Origin: Batkoa obscura
Lineage: Eukaryota; Entomophthoromycota; Entomophthoromycetes; Entomophthorales; Batkoaceae
Length of the DNA: 64,000 bases
Direction of reading: 5' to 3'
Assembly: GCA_030770535.1 (NCBI GenBank)
Contig: JASVEC010000057.1
Coordinates: 89,756-153,755, forward strand
Position 1 is the first letter of the stretch, and every line of letters begins with the position of its first letter. The notes under the pieces are model-generated. The model had not been told where the DNA came from, did no database searches, and saw nothing but the letters and a program-made list of their open reading frames with translations. Position numbers and translations under genes: made by a program. Shown here one piece after another: positions 1-11,438 of this stretch.

Positions 1-2
1 AA

Positions 3-1259
3 GAATGCCTAGTGGATATATTAAAAAGTAGTAATAAGTCATTATTGAAGCTAATGCTGTTTCAAACATTTAATAAGATCATAAGATTTTCAGATAATGA
101 GCTTAGTTTGTTATTAAACTATCAACTAAATAATTTTGATCAACTATTGAGTGATGGTATAGATCAGCCTTGCCTAGAAAACCTCACAGCAATTACATTG
201 CTTATTGCAGAATATTTTTATAGCAATCAAAGGGCAACAGCTTCAATATATATTGATTGTGCAATTCAAATGAAAAATGAAATTGAAAAGCAAAATAATA
301 AAGTTGATGGGAAATGGAAAGAAAAGTTATGGGAAATTATTGATTTGTTTTATGTTTTTATTAAATGGTGCCAGCCAAATGAATTAAAATTAGACCAGAA
401 TCAACAGTTTATGCATGTAAACAAAAAGGTGCTTTGTGCTCCAACAGTGGCAAGGAATTCAGCTGAGGATATTGTAATTGTAGAGGATATTACTTTATTT
501 TTAAATAGCAAGCTATTGGATTCAACTATAGGATACAATTCCCAATCTTCCTACTATGCACATATAGTTTGGATAGAAATGGAAACGTGTAGGTTTTTAG
601 GCTATTATAAAGATAAAATAATAAAGAACATTACAAAAAGTGAGATTGTAAATTCAACCATTTTTTATGAGGAAAATAGTTACAGAAATGACCTAATAAA
701 TGAAATAGATAAAATAGTTCAATCGACTCCAAAAGAATATAAAATATATGAATTAGCTACTCGATTTCAAGCTTATGAGTTTAAAAAATATGGGATAAGG
801 ATATTCTCTAATCACTTTTTTAACAGCTGTGCTTATAGCATTTTAAATACATGCAAGTTATTATTATTAGACCCTATAATAATTTTGTCGCCTCAATTCC
901 ATAAATTGCCTTCCAGAGGTTACTGCTACAAAATGTATGACAACGCTGTAAATATATGGAAGCTACTTGACTTGGTAATTCAACAAAAACACTTAAAGAA
1001 GGATATTTATTACCAAGTAGGATTAGATTCCGAGGATTTTATTCCTTTAGTCTACTTTTCAATTAATTTATTAGCAAATGATTTCTTAACTAAAGAAGAT
1101 AATAATGTTATTTATAAAAGTTTATCAAATCTTATAAGATTCTTAAAATTATCAATAAACTCAATGTATGGTTTTAGAGACTCCAAGTTTGCTTTCGAAA
1201 AAATCAAATCCTATTTAACTCATTCCCCACTTCCAGATCCTTATTGTCTTTCTTTATAA
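3..1259 (+). CDS. Fungal TF-domain-like protein, 5' end cut by window edge
   Basis: The frame is open from base 3 to a TAA at 1257-1259. No ATG lies at the apparent start (GTG at 12), and a decayed homologue at the other end of the window continues upstream of this point, so the real start lies outside the window. About 418 residues are visible. The stretch around residues 55-95 (LTAITLLIAEYFYSN followed by a Ser/Ile helix and AIQMKNEI) resembles the middle homology region of fungal Zn2Cys6 regulators, where a repeat-like pair of helices ends in an A-x-R/K-M motif. No zinc cluster is visible, but it would be in the missing part. Two decayed relatives occur at about 22.8-24.06 kb and 62.6-64 kb. 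Family assignment is inference from pattern similarity. Confidence 0.6.
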   Translation, partial: ECLVDILKSSNKSLLKLMLFQTFNKIIRFSDNELSLLLNYQLNNFDQLLSDGIDQPCLENLTAITLLIAEYFYSNQRATASIYIDCAIQMKNEIEKQNNKVDGKWKEKLWEIIDLFYVFIKWCQPNELKLDQNQQFMHVNKKVLCAPTVARNSAEDIVIVEDITLFLNSKLLDSTIGYNSQSSYYAHIVWIEMETCRFLGYYKDKIIKNITKSEIVNSTIFYEENSYRNDLINEIDKIVQSTPKEYKIYELATRFQAYEFKKYGIRIFSNHFFNSCAYSILNTCKLLLLDPIIILSPQFHKLPSRGYCYKMYDNAVNIWKLLDLVIQQKHLKKDIYYQVGLDSEDFIPLVYFSINLLANDFLTKEDNNVIYKSLSNLIRFLKLSINSMYGFRDSKFAFEKIKSYLTHSPLPDPYCLSL

Positions 1260-2045
1260 TCTCATTACAATGTTATTCATACAATTAACAAATTTTCATC
1301 ACAGTTAATTTACAAAGTAAGCTATCTACTTTTACCTTCTAAAAGGGTTTTACGATTAAATTTTAAACTTAAAGTATTTATGATTTTATACATATTTTCA
1401 ATACAAGGACTACGATACTTGTTTATTACTTTTGGATGTTAACTTTGTATACAAAATCGTTTAATGTTTTTTGAGCTAATGATGCCAAAGCTTTCAACAG
1501 TTACATGTATACTTGTAACAAAACATAAAACCATCAGGTTATAAATTAGGTTTTAAATTTCACTATTAAGGTTTCTCTATATTGTCATTTATAACAGATA
1601 AAAGTCACCTTTATTTGGACCTATATTATATTATAAATAATTCTTAGCATAGACTTAGCTATAATTCCATAATTACATTTAAGTTCATTGTAATAAAAGC
1701 GACTATAATAACAATATTGATAAATTACCAAATTAGTATTGGATATTAAAATAATCAAGTTGCTTTTTTATTTTTTAGTTTAAATAAAATTGTCTTTATT
1801 ATGTACTGTTTTATCATCAAATCTTTATTAGTTTGTATGCTTTCTTAGAGTTTATAATTAATGTGTCAAATAACACATTTAAAAATAACATTATCATATT
1901 TATGTTTTATGTACTACACATCCATATTTAAACAATGTATCAAAATTTTAGTATAGTATGATCTTATTAATGAAAAAAGTAATTATTTTTCTTGAAGATA
2001 TTCTATTGTAAAAATTTTTGACTTTTTATTTAGTTAAAATAAAAT
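1260..2045. other. Intergenic AT-rich DNA
   Basis: No open frame, RNA gene or repeat family seen apart from the MITE that follows. Probably the 3' flank of the first gene. Confidence 0.5.
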
Positions 2046-2049
2046 ATAT

Positions 2050-2144
2050 GGGGGTGTTTTTCTAGTTTCATTATTTTTCCATTTTTTAAGCACTATTTAA
2101 GTGGAAAGATTGTATTAAAATTCTTAAACAAAAAATACATCTCC
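2050..2144 (+). mobile_element. MITE, GGGG-TGT family, copy 1
   Basis: Starts GGGGGTG and ends CATCTCC, flanked on both sides by ATAT as a 4-bp target duplication. The interior carries the family core TTTCATTATTTTTCCATTTT. Its hairpin has the CACT/AGTG version of the stem. Confidence 0.9.
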
Positions 2145-2151
2145 ATATGGT

Positions 2152-2230
2152 ATATACTTTTGGTTTCATCACTTTTCGATTTTTTAAGCATTATTTTAAA
2201 AGTTGACAAAATTCTTTAAAAAAAATCCTC
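2152..2230 (+). mobile_element. MITE fragment, same family
   Basis: A diverged copy directly behind the previous one. The left end is lost; the core (GGTTTCATCACTTTTC) and right end (ATCCTC then ATAT) are recognisable. Confidence 0.7.
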
Positions 2231-2365
2231 ATATTAAGTCATAAAACAATTTACTACTAAACTATCAAATAAATAAAAATAAAAATGCAATAATAATAAA
2301 TTTTATTTTAAATAAGTTAAATAATTTACAAACTATTACTTCAGGTATTCCAGATACTAAAAAAA

Positions 2366-4752
2366 TTACTGAGCTTCCTGTTGGCTATTTAAACGCTGAT
2401 TTTCCGCCTCTAATTTTTCATACTTCTCAACTAATTCCTCATAATCAGCTTTAAGCTTCGTATTCTTTGTCTCTAAGAAAACTACAGTTTCTTCAATTTC
2501 ATCTTCTAAACACTGGTATTCTTCAATCTTTTTCTTATCTTCTTGAGCTTTACTATTTAATTTGGTTATTTCTTCTCTTAATTCTTTATTCTTAGTTTCC
2601 CATATACTACATCTTTCCTTTAGATGATGGTTCTCATCTAATACATTTGTATTGTTTTTACCAATTATATTTCTACACAACTCTTCTTTTTCAGCTGCTA
2701 ACTCAGAGTTAAATACTTGTAAACCTTTGATCTTTTCTGAGTAACTCCTATTTTGTTTCTGAGCTTGTATTAATTTTGCCTCAATGACTTGTTCTTCCTT
2801 TACTTTTTTTATTAGTGTTTCATTGACTATTGAAACCTCGCGTTTTAATTCATTAAGTTCGCCTCTTAGTTTTTCCTGAGCTTGTTTGCTTAAAAATAAT
2901 TCTTGATCGGATTGTTTAAGTTCTAATTGTAAGGCCTCAATCTTACTATCTGATTCAGTTTGAGTTTGGAGGGTCATATGAACATTTTTGCTTGATTGAT
3001 CAAGCTTTGACTTTAAACCTTGAATCTCTTCCTTGAGTGAAACATTTTCTTTCTCCAATACTGCTATTTTATCTTCCATACCACTAAGTTCTAATTCTCG
3101 GCACGAAACTTGACATTTATAATCAAATGCTTCCTCTGAAACAAGCTCTAACTTTTGAGAAAGAGATTCAGTATGCTCTTGTAGTTCTTCAAACTCAACT
3201 TCGGTGTCTTTGAGTGCTTCCAAGGCATGAATAAACTTTTTCTCGAGTTCTTCCATCTTTTGACTATATTCTGTATTATTGCTTGTTGAGGTAGCGGTTA
3301 TTTCTTGAAGCTTTTCACTTAAACTCATTGCTGTTAATTCAGTACTCGCTAACTTGTTTTCAAGTTCTTTATTCCTTGCTTCAGTAAAGGTTAACTTATT
3401 GTTTAATAACACAATATCGCCATCAAGTCCCTTGATTTGCTGCTTCATTTCTTCAATAATATAGTCTCTCTTTTCATCAGTAATACCATCACTTTTTTTC
3501 ACGCTTTTTATGGATTCGTCACCCTCTTGTCCAGAAATATTTAAAGATACATCCATTATTTGATTACTTCTTGATCCGAGTTCGATACATTTAACCTCCA
3601 ATTCACTATTTTTAGCCTCTAGCTCCTTATTTAAAATTTCCAGGCTTTCCATTTTCTCAAGTAATTCGTTAATTCTCTTGTCTTTACTTTCGACCATTTC
3701 TTTTTTCAAATCATCACCTTCTTTACCAAGCTGGATTGCCAAATCTTTCATTTTTTCAACTCCATCAGCTTCATCTTTCAACCTACCAATTTCTTGCGTT
3801 AACAAAGTAATTTTATCAGCTGCAGTAGCTAATACGCTCTTCAGAATTTCTGGATCCTCGGTAGATCTAATTTCGTTTTCGACCATATTAACAACATTTT
3901 CAACTAATTTAGTAGCTGGTAATGCTACTTTTTCCTCTTCTGAAGCCCGTAACGCCTTTTCAAGAATCATCACTTTCTTGTATAGACCGTCAAGAGCAAG
4001 ACATATGGTATTTACTTTCTTTTCAAAGCTCTTAATAATTACATCTTTATGATGTGATTCATCAAGAAGGAGTTTTATTCTTTCACTCAATTTCATGATG
4101 TCTTTACTATTTTTGTTTAATTGCTTAGTATAAAAATGAACTCTATATTCAAGCTCAATAATTTTTGGTTCAACATTCTTTTCTTTCTGCTTAAATTTTT
4201 TGACTTCATTATTAAGCTGGGTGATCTCATTTTTATAATGATCAACTTCCAATGCATGTACTCTTTTTAAGTTCTCAATATCATTTTTGTATCCTTCAAC
4301 ATTTGATTTGAGCTGCTTTTCATTTGGGGTTTCAAATAGTAAAGTTTCGACTGGCACTTTACCTTTTAAAATTTGATTTACCATGCTTCTCATATCCTTT
4401 AATTCTTTAGTTTGAACTTCAAATCGATTGGTAATTTGTCGGTAGGCCATACGATATTTAATTGATTCATTCATAGCTGTTTCATATTCTTTTTTTTGAA
4501 TTTCGCTCATTCCATGGGGCAGTTTACATGGCCCAGGATCTGGGGTAGCAGACAACCTTTTAATTAATACGGCAGCTTTTTCCAACTGTCTTTTACAATA
4601 ATTTAATTTTTGGGTAAGATAAATATTCTCAGCTTCCATTTTTTTGGACTAGAAATAAAATTAATATTTACTAAACCATATTATGTATTCAGTACCTTTT
4701 CGTGTAGCGCAATATGCGGATTATATGGTGAAGTTCTTTCACACGTTTCCAT
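2366..4752 (-). CDS. Long coiled-coil protein, unknown function
   Basis: Two exons give about 779 residues. Exon 1 is 4752-4696 (METCERTSPYNPHIALHEK), then a 47-nt GTACTG...TTCTAG intron (4695-4649), then exon 2 from 4648 to the TAA at 2366. A model starting at the inner ATG (4639) would miss exon 1; the in-frame join K|SKKMEAEN supports the longer form. From about residue 120 to the end the protein is almost pure heptad-type coiled coil, rich in Glu, Lys and Leu, with no transmembrane or catalytic motif. The first 110 residues (with PDPGPCKLPHGMSEIQKKEY) look globular. Such proteins usually scaffold cytoskeletal, spindle-pole or Golgi structures, but I do not recognise the family. It faces ERG26 head to head across about 0.7 kb. 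Confidence 0.8.
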
Positions 4753-5489
4753 TATTTACAAAACTAACAAAGATATAAAATTCTAAAATTTACTTATTAA
4801 ATGTTTGGTCCCTGTTTTAAATAGCCAATTAAATACTAAAAGTTTTAAAAATTCAATGAGCTTTTTTACCAAGTACCATGAGCCAAAGAACCAATAAAAG
4901 TGCTAACATATAACTTTATCAAAAATTGCTACTTTTATTGGCCTTTAATTTATCAGATTTCTTAATTAAGAGTTGATTTTGATTAAAGTTTATATGGCTA
5001 AAAGTAGATTCAATTTAATAATAGCATTCTATTATTTGTGGCAAACTTTGGAGTAAAACAAACTTTAATTTTTATCAGTACTGGATGAAAATTTATCAAT
5101 ATATTATTTTCTGATGCTTTTGTTACTTCTTTATTAAAGTAAAAGGTTTATAAAGCTATCCTATCTTTATATTATGAGATTTTTTGTATATTAAGTTTAA
5201 AATAGTTATATTTTTTTGGTAATAGATTAATAAGCAAAAGAAAAATTATAAAAAGGTGGCTTTAAAATATTAAATAAGCTTTTATTTAGTTATTTCATTT
5301 CTTTTCATCAAATGTTTAAGGGTTGAGCTCATAAAGTTTAAATCATATTTAAAAATATGATACGATGTTAAAAGAACAAATCAACAGTTAATATTTAAGA
5401 CACTCAAATTAATTGGCTAAAATCTAAATCTGAACAACAGCTTAATTTCGAATTAGTCTTTGTTGAATTATTCAAAAATAGTTTATAAA
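4753..5489. promoter_or_regulatory. Shared divergent upstream region
   Basis: This 0.74 kb AT-rich gap separates the starts of the coiled-coil gene (-) and ERG26 (+), so both promoters must lie here. No specific binding motif was recognised. Confidence 0.45.
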
Positions 5490-6604
5490 ATGGAAAAAGA
5501 AATTTACTTGGTAATTGGAAGTGAAGGCTTTTTGGGAAGACATATAGTCAATCAGTTAATTGAAAGAAAAAAAGAGAGGCCTGAAATAGAAATAAGGCTA
5601 TTTGACATAGAAAAAAGACTTGAATATACCAATGATATCAAATTTTTTAAAGGGGATTTATGTAGCTATGATGCTATGAGTGAAGCCTGTCAAGGAGTGA
5701 CTACCATCTTCCAAACCGCATCCCCTTTAGCAAATGCGCCAAAAGCAATTTTACATAAAGTGAACGTTGAAGGTATGAAAAATGTGATCAAAGTTTGCCA
5801 AGATTTGAACATTCCAAAGTTAGTATTTTCATCATCATGCTCTGTAGTATATGATGGATCACCAATAAGAAATATGAATGAAAGTTTTCCACCGGTTAAA
5901 AACCATATTGAAGATTATTCTCATACAAAGGTAAATTAAGCAATTATTCTATTGTTTTAAAACTAATAAAGTTATGATAGTACCTTGCCGAAGATATGGT
6001 ATTAAAAGCTAATTCTCCGACTTTAAAAACATGCAGTTTAAGATTAAGTGGATTATTCGGACCTGGAGATCGTCAAAATTTACCAGGATTTTTAGGTCAA
6101 TTAGACAAAGGACAAGCTTCGATATGCATCGGAGATAATACCAATTTATTTGACTTTACTTATATTGAAAATGCAGCATACGCACATATATTAGCGTCTG
6201 ATAAACTGGACGAAAATGATAAAATAGCAGGAGAAGCTTTTTTTATTACCAATGGTACCCCAATGCCATTCTTTAATAATGCACGTAAATTTTTAACATT
6301 CTTTGGAGCTAAAAATTCCTTTTACAAAGTGTTACCTTATTACGTTTCCTTTTTCATTGCTTACTTAGTCACCTTCTTTATCAACTTATTGGAACCCATC
6401 AAACCTATCCCTTGGAAATTAACTCCATTTGTAGTTTCCAATGCTACTAACGATCGTTATTTTGACATTACTAAAGCTCGTACTCTCCTTGGTTATGAGC
6501 CACTCTATACTATAGAAGAGGGACTTCGTAAATCTGCACGTTATTTTATGGATGAACGTGAAAGACAAGGGATTCCTAAGCCCAAAGATGCTCCTGTTCC
6601 TTAA
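5490..6604 (+). CDS. ERG26: Sterol-4-alpha-carboxylate 3-dehydrogenase, decarboxylating
   Basis: This is the NAD(P)-dependent C-3 sterol dehydrogenase/decarboxylase of the C-4 demethylation step in ergosterol synthesis, an ER enzyme acting with Erg25 and Erg27. Two exons (5490-5930, 5981-6604) flank a 50-nt phase-0 GTAAAT...GATAG intron and encode 354 residues, close to the yeast length. The start is the ATG at 5490, because the frame upstream has only a TTG. The Rossmann motif GSEGFLG is at residues 10-16. The catalytic YxxxK is YSHTK (Y143, K147), ending exactly at the intron. Family signatures AEDMVLKAN, FGPGDRQ, IGDNTNLFDFTY and GEAFFITN follow. A hydrophobic stretch around residues 255-275 (YYVSFFIAYLVTFFINLL) fits membrane association. 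Confidence 0.92.
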
Positions 6605-6980
6605 ACTATTAAACTAATACTTCGTTTTATAAATCACATTTTCTTTTGAATACTTCTATTATTGAATTTTACATTGGTACTATAATAGTCTAGTATTACT
6701 TTTAGAAAATCACAATTTATTTTTTGAAAATGAGAATGTTAGGTAGGTACTAATATTCTGGTAAGACTCATGCAGTTTAAAAATAGCATAACATGTAATT
6801 CCAAAATAAATATCTTTTTTGAGACACCCGCCAGGCTTGGGCATCCTGTATTTAAATATAAAGAATATTTGTTGTTGCAGTTGTATTTTGTGCTATTTTT
6901 GAACTGCATGAATTTTATCAGCATATAAATATAAATCTAACAAGAATAAAGAATGTCACAATCTTAAATTTATTTTTGAA
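6605..6980. other. Intergenic region
   Basis: AT-rich gap between ERG26 and the cyclotransferase-like gene, both on the plus strand. No supported gene seen; a short minus-strand frame here has no ATG-supported, family-like content. Confidence 0.5.
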
Positions 6981-7500
6981 ATGAAAGATCTATTTATTTA
7001 TGGTAGTCTACAAAACCTTACAGTTTTAAAAAGAGTATTGAGCCCAAAAACAGAGTTTACACTATTACCTGCAACTTGAAGGTAAGCACAATAATAGTTG
7101 AGAAGAATATACATAAAAAGGATCATATTAGGATTACAAACGAGTAACAGTTAAAGGAGCACTATATCCAGGGATTTATTTCTCAGATGGCGAATTGACA
7201 GAAGGGAAGTTATTTAAAAATGTAACAGAAGAAGATATTGTAAAGTTAGATCGCTTTGAAGGCGAAGTAATTCAAACTTTCATAAATAAAATAAATAATT
7301 AATAGAATGGCTAGGATTATAATAGAACTCAAATAGTGGTCGAAGTTATTAAGGATAATGGCAGTAAGTCTAAAGAAATGGCTATGGTTTATACTTGGAT
7401 TGGGGGCGAAGAGAAGCTGAGCAATACATCATGGAGTTTGGAGACCTTTGAAAAAGAACATCTTACTTCTTTTATAAATATGGAATGTGATTCTAAATAA
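6981..7500 (+). pseudogene. Gamma-glutamylcyclotransferase/AIG2-like gene with one frameshift
   Basis: Three exons (6981-7081, 7132-7266, 7315-7500) separated by 50- and 48-nt introns spell a small GGCT-fold protein of about 140 residues. Visible are the N-terminal YGSL loop in LFIYGSLQN, the middle VKGALYPGIYF, the FEGE-DYNRTQIVVEV segment holding the usual catalytic Glu, and the C-terminal VYTWIGG. Such enzymes release 5-oxoproline from gamma-glutamyl amines or peptides. Exon 1 runs into TGA at 7074-7076 (GCA ACT TGA AG) just before the 5' splice site. It is one base short of the length needed to enter exon 2 in frame; homologues have Leu-Lys-like residues there. Either a recent single-base loss or a consensus error. 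The rest is well preserved, which favours an error or very young decay. Confidence 0.75.
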
Positions 7501-7688
7501 TTTCAATAGTTGGCTTTCAAAGATATTGTAATGTTTCTACTATTTAATGTTATAATCAAAACAGTTTAATACAATAGAAATATAACTAAGGTTAGTAATT
7601 TTTATGAAATCCAAGATATAATAAACTTTAAAGAACACTAGTTAGTAATAAAATATAATTTTTTATTAATTTTTCTATCTCAACTTAA

Positions 7689-9929
7689 TTACAATTGAGT
7701 CCAATCCATCTTTTTACCTTTGATTTTGTGTTTATTATCTTTATTCTTACCATCACTGGATATTTTACTCATATCATCATTTGTCTGTGTACTAGAAGAA
7801 GAAAGAATGGGTTGAGGGAAGCTAGGTTTACTGACATTACTATTTTTAGGTTTAGGTTTTGGTATTGATGTACCATTAGGTTTAATCACTAGCACTTTTC
7901 TAGTATTGACTCCATTATTTTCATGTTTAGATTTAGGTTTTGATGGAAGCCCTGGGAAAGCCTCATTTTTACTTTTTATTTCTCTGATAGCTACTTGTAA
8001 TCGAACTGCCTTTGTTTTGTCCAAATGATCAATTAAAAGACTTGCTATTTTAATAGCATTAGCTTGTGATTGCTCTGAAGTTGTACTATGAGATTCTAGA
8101 CTTGCTGCTAGATTAAGCAAATATTCCCTAGGCTGCATCATTCCATTAAAAAATAACACCCCAAATTCTTTGACAGCGTCCATTTTACCTTTGTCTCGAT
8201 TTACCAATGGTGCTATTTGTTCTAATGTTGAACTTGGTATCGAGAAAGAGGAAGTAAGGGTAGGTTGACTCAACGACGGTGCATTTTTACGATCAAATAT
8301 AGTTGAATCTTTTGGTAATGGAGGTCGTTTATCAGCCATCTGCTTTGAATAAAGATTACTTGATGAGCCATTTGATTTTTTTGATTGTGCTATCGGTTTT
8401 GAGCTACTAGGTCCTAACTCTGATAACTCGGGCCATAACTCTTTATTTTTGAAATCTTTTTTATCTGCAAATGTTGGTGCCTTTGGTGTTGCTTTAGGGG
8501 TAGTTATCTGTCCATTCAGGTCCGGCCATTTTTCTTCTGCTATCAATGGTGTTACCTCTTCGTTTTGGACTACTATCGGAGCTTCAGCTGGTGGAGAAGG
8601 ATTCGAGACTATACCAAATCCAGCAGGCGCGTTCACTCTTCTGGTTGGTTTAGGTGTATTTTCATTTGATGATCCATTCTAAGTAATATAAAAAATTTGA
8701 ACGCAATATAGAAAGCAGTTACCTTTTGTTCCCTTCGTCTTGAATTAGAGGGTTCTTGTTCTTTTTCTCGTGAGTATTTGAACTCCAAGTTGACTTGGAG
8801 TGCTTTTTTCATTTTTGCCCTTTGTATTTTACTAAATTTATCAGTATGTTTTTCTAGCTAAATAGATTATTAAATTAAAGTTTACAACGCAAAAAGTTAA
8901 TTTACTTCATGAGCTCTTAAATCTATTAAACTTTCAAATACTACAAATTTCTCTTCCAAACAATCCTTTTCTTTACATACGAAATGCTCTTTTTCAAAAT
9001 GTTTTTCCTAAAATTGTATTATAATTTAGCGTTTTTTAAGGTATTATAGGACTACCAGTTCAGCGTAATCTTTATAATAAGATTGGTCTCGTGGATTAAG
9101 CCTTTGACAAACAAAACAAGATTCATGTTTTTTCTTAAGATGCTCATAAAGCCCATCGTTATCAAAAAATGAAGCATTACAAAACCTGCATTCTGGATGG
9201 CCACGGAAACCATCATCTTTTCCTAATACTTTATCACTGCCATATTTCATATGACGTGCCAACTCTTTTCTTGAGTATAATTCCATATCTTCACAAAACT
9301 CTTTTTTATTATGCGCACACACATTACTAAAGTATATCAATAAATACTTTTTCTTCCTACTTTGATAAATAGAGCTTACCAAAATAACTTATTATGAGCA
9401 GCTGTAACGTGGCTTTGTAATTTATGAAATCCAACAAGAGAAATAAAATCACAGTCCTTAAATGGGCAATTATATTGTAGTATTTTTAAAGCATCAACTC
9501 GATTTTTTTCATCCTTGAAATAAATTTTGAGCTTATCATCCATTACCATTTCTTTAAGATTAAACTCCTCAAACGTTTTTGATTTGGTTTCAGTAAATAC
9601 AACTACATCTTGGTTTGTCTAATAATTAAGTTTCTAAATTAAACTCAAACTTGCTATTTTTTTTGAATTACCTTACAGATAGGACAATGGTTTGATTTAT
9701 AAAGTGCGCGTAACCTTAAACTACATAAGTGACAGAAAGCATGGTTACAAGATCCAATAGCGTAAAAAGAGATCTCTTTTGCACAAATGATACAAACTTC
9801 TTCATTTTCAGTTTCGATACTCTTTTCGCTCTTTTCTTTCTTTTCGTTCTTTTCGTTCTTTTCGTTCTTTTCTTTCTTTTCCTTGTTATCCATAGTGGCT
9901 TTGGTAATGTTGCTAATCTTGGTGTTCAT
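7689..9929 (-). CDS. HEL2: RING/C2H2 E3 ubiquitin ligase of the Hel2/ZNF598 family
   Basis: Six exons (9929-9672, 9618-9380, 9326-9056, 9007-8906, 8857-8723, 8678-7689) with introns of 44-53 nt give about 664 residues, close to yeast Hel2. The family senses collided ribosomes and ubiquitinates 40S proteins to start ribosome-associated quality control. A Lys/Glu/Asn-rich N-terminus is followed by a C3HC4 RING with C46, C49, C61, H63, C66, C69, C82 and C85. Next comes a series of Cys/His fingers (CPFKDCDFISLVGFHKLQSH, FCNVCAHNKKEF, CRFCNASFFDNDGLYEHLKK, CFVCQ, then EKHFEKEHFVCKEKDC). The long last exon is low complexity with a conserved-looking WPDL motif and a basic end (KIKGKKMDW). Splice phases are consistent throughout, and one junction rebuilds a zinc-ligand Cys (TG|T). 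Confidence 0.88.
9815..9890 (-). repeat. Short-period coding repeat in the Hel2 N-terminus
   Basis: Tandem copies of a GAAAAGAACGAA-like unit encode an EKNEKNEKKEKSEK tract before the RING. This kind of repeat is prone to length variation. Confidence 0.75.
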
Positions 9930-10721
9930 TTGTAAATTATAAAAGTTAAACTTTTGGTTTAAATTGCTTTAATTTCTTGTTTATATTAATGCAAAGCTTA
10001 TCACTATTGGCTAAAATACTTGGTTTTGAAGCTGATGTTAAGCAAAGTCCAACTAATTTTAGATATGCGCAGCATATGATTGGGCTTTAAAGTTGAAGCT
10101 TATTAATAAGATGCTCATAATATTTAGCCCAAGTTAAAATTTTTAAACATCATTCTTTTTTAAAGGTAAAATCTGATCGGTTTAAACAACTGTTCAAGCA
10201 TTAAGCTTTTACATAAAATTTTGAAAATACAAATTAGATTAAAAAATCAATAAAATAAATTTAGAAGATATATGAACAACTTCAATTTAAAATACTGTAT
10301 TAAATTCTGACGACATTTTAAAACATCTTGACATCAGTTATAAAGTTGAAACTATATCAGGGCTGGGTTAGAGTTAGAATTGTATGTGTTAGAGCTATAT
10401 CATGTTTAAAAGCGTAAGTCCTTAAAAGCTTCAAGTTTTATATCTGACTAAATGTTTAATTAATTCATATTTTAGTAATTTTTTAGATCTTATTGCCTAA
10501 AAAATGAATAAATAAATGTAAGTATAAAAAACATGTATATATAATTTTAAATCAATTATGGATATATATTAATAACAGTTATAAATGTAATATATATGTA
10601 TACTATGTATTATTCATGTCCCAGTTAAGGTTTTTGCTATTGCTGAACTAGCTGAAGTTTGCATTCTCTATAAGGGAATAAATCAAAGACAGTATTAAGC
10701 ATTATAAAATGTAATCTAAAT
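9930..10721. other. Intergenic region upstream of HEL2
   Basis: Low-complexity AT-rich sequence. No gene or RNA recognised; probably contains the HEL2 promoter. Confidence 0.5.
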
Positions 10722-10817
10722 GGAGGTGTATTTTTTGTATTGAAAGTTTGCTAACAACCTTTCTGTTCGATAGTACTTAGAAAATGGAAAAAGTGATGAA
10801 ATCAAAAAAGCACCTCT
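10722..10817 (-). mobile_element. MITE, GGGG-TGT family, reverse orientation
   Basis: Starts GGAGGTG and ends CACCTCT, with direct AAAT repeats at 10718-10721 and 10818-10821. Because AAAT is not palindromic, this copy shows that the flanking 4 bp are a true target duplication. Confidence 0.9.
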
Positions 10818-10821
10818 AAAT

Positions 10822-11438
10822 ACTTTTTTATAAAAAAATTTCATGAAATATGTCTCTATCCAACGATGTTAATTCTTTGAAATACTGAGTTGAGCAATAA
10901 ATTGAATTTCTTGTTAGAAGTGAGCCTTATACGAATTTGAAGGCGACCTTTATCATTTATACCTTGTAGCTCAGATCTTTTAAAAAGGTTTCAAATAGCT
11001 AATATATGGACAGAAATGAGGTAGATTATTCCATTCTAATTATTTAATGCTTAACTATCAGATTTTTAGTCATAGTCTTTATATTTGTTTCACATAAAGG
11101 TTAAATACAAGATAGTTAACTATACAAAGTTATTCCATTTATATTAAGATTAAGGATCAAATGGGATAAAAGATGCGAAAACATAAGTACGAAAGAACAT
11201 ATCAAAATTGAAAAATTAAAAAAAGTAAAGTTTATTATTAACTATTATATTTGGAAAGGATAGCTTAGAAGTTATTACTGTCCTTGTTAATAAGAATCAG
11301 AGAAAGTGAACTGAGATTAAATGATTTCATAAAAAGTTTAGGACTTAGTAATAGTCTCCAAGCGCTATTATTTGTTACTAATATTAAATGAAAAATACCA
11401 CTATTACAAAAGTCACTCTCACCAATATTAGTTATTCT
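10822..11438. other. Intergenic region, 3' flank of the AT-hook gene
   Basis: No supported gene; AT-rich with short homopolymers. Confidence 0.5.

Noticed and set aside
3678-4052. 124-codon plus-strand frame opposite the coiled-coil gene
   Set aside because: Shadow of the Glu/Lys-rich heptads on the other strand; Ser/Phe/Leu-rich text with no family features.
6739-6924. 61-codon minus-strand frame
   Set aside because: Short, intergenic, no homology or splice context.
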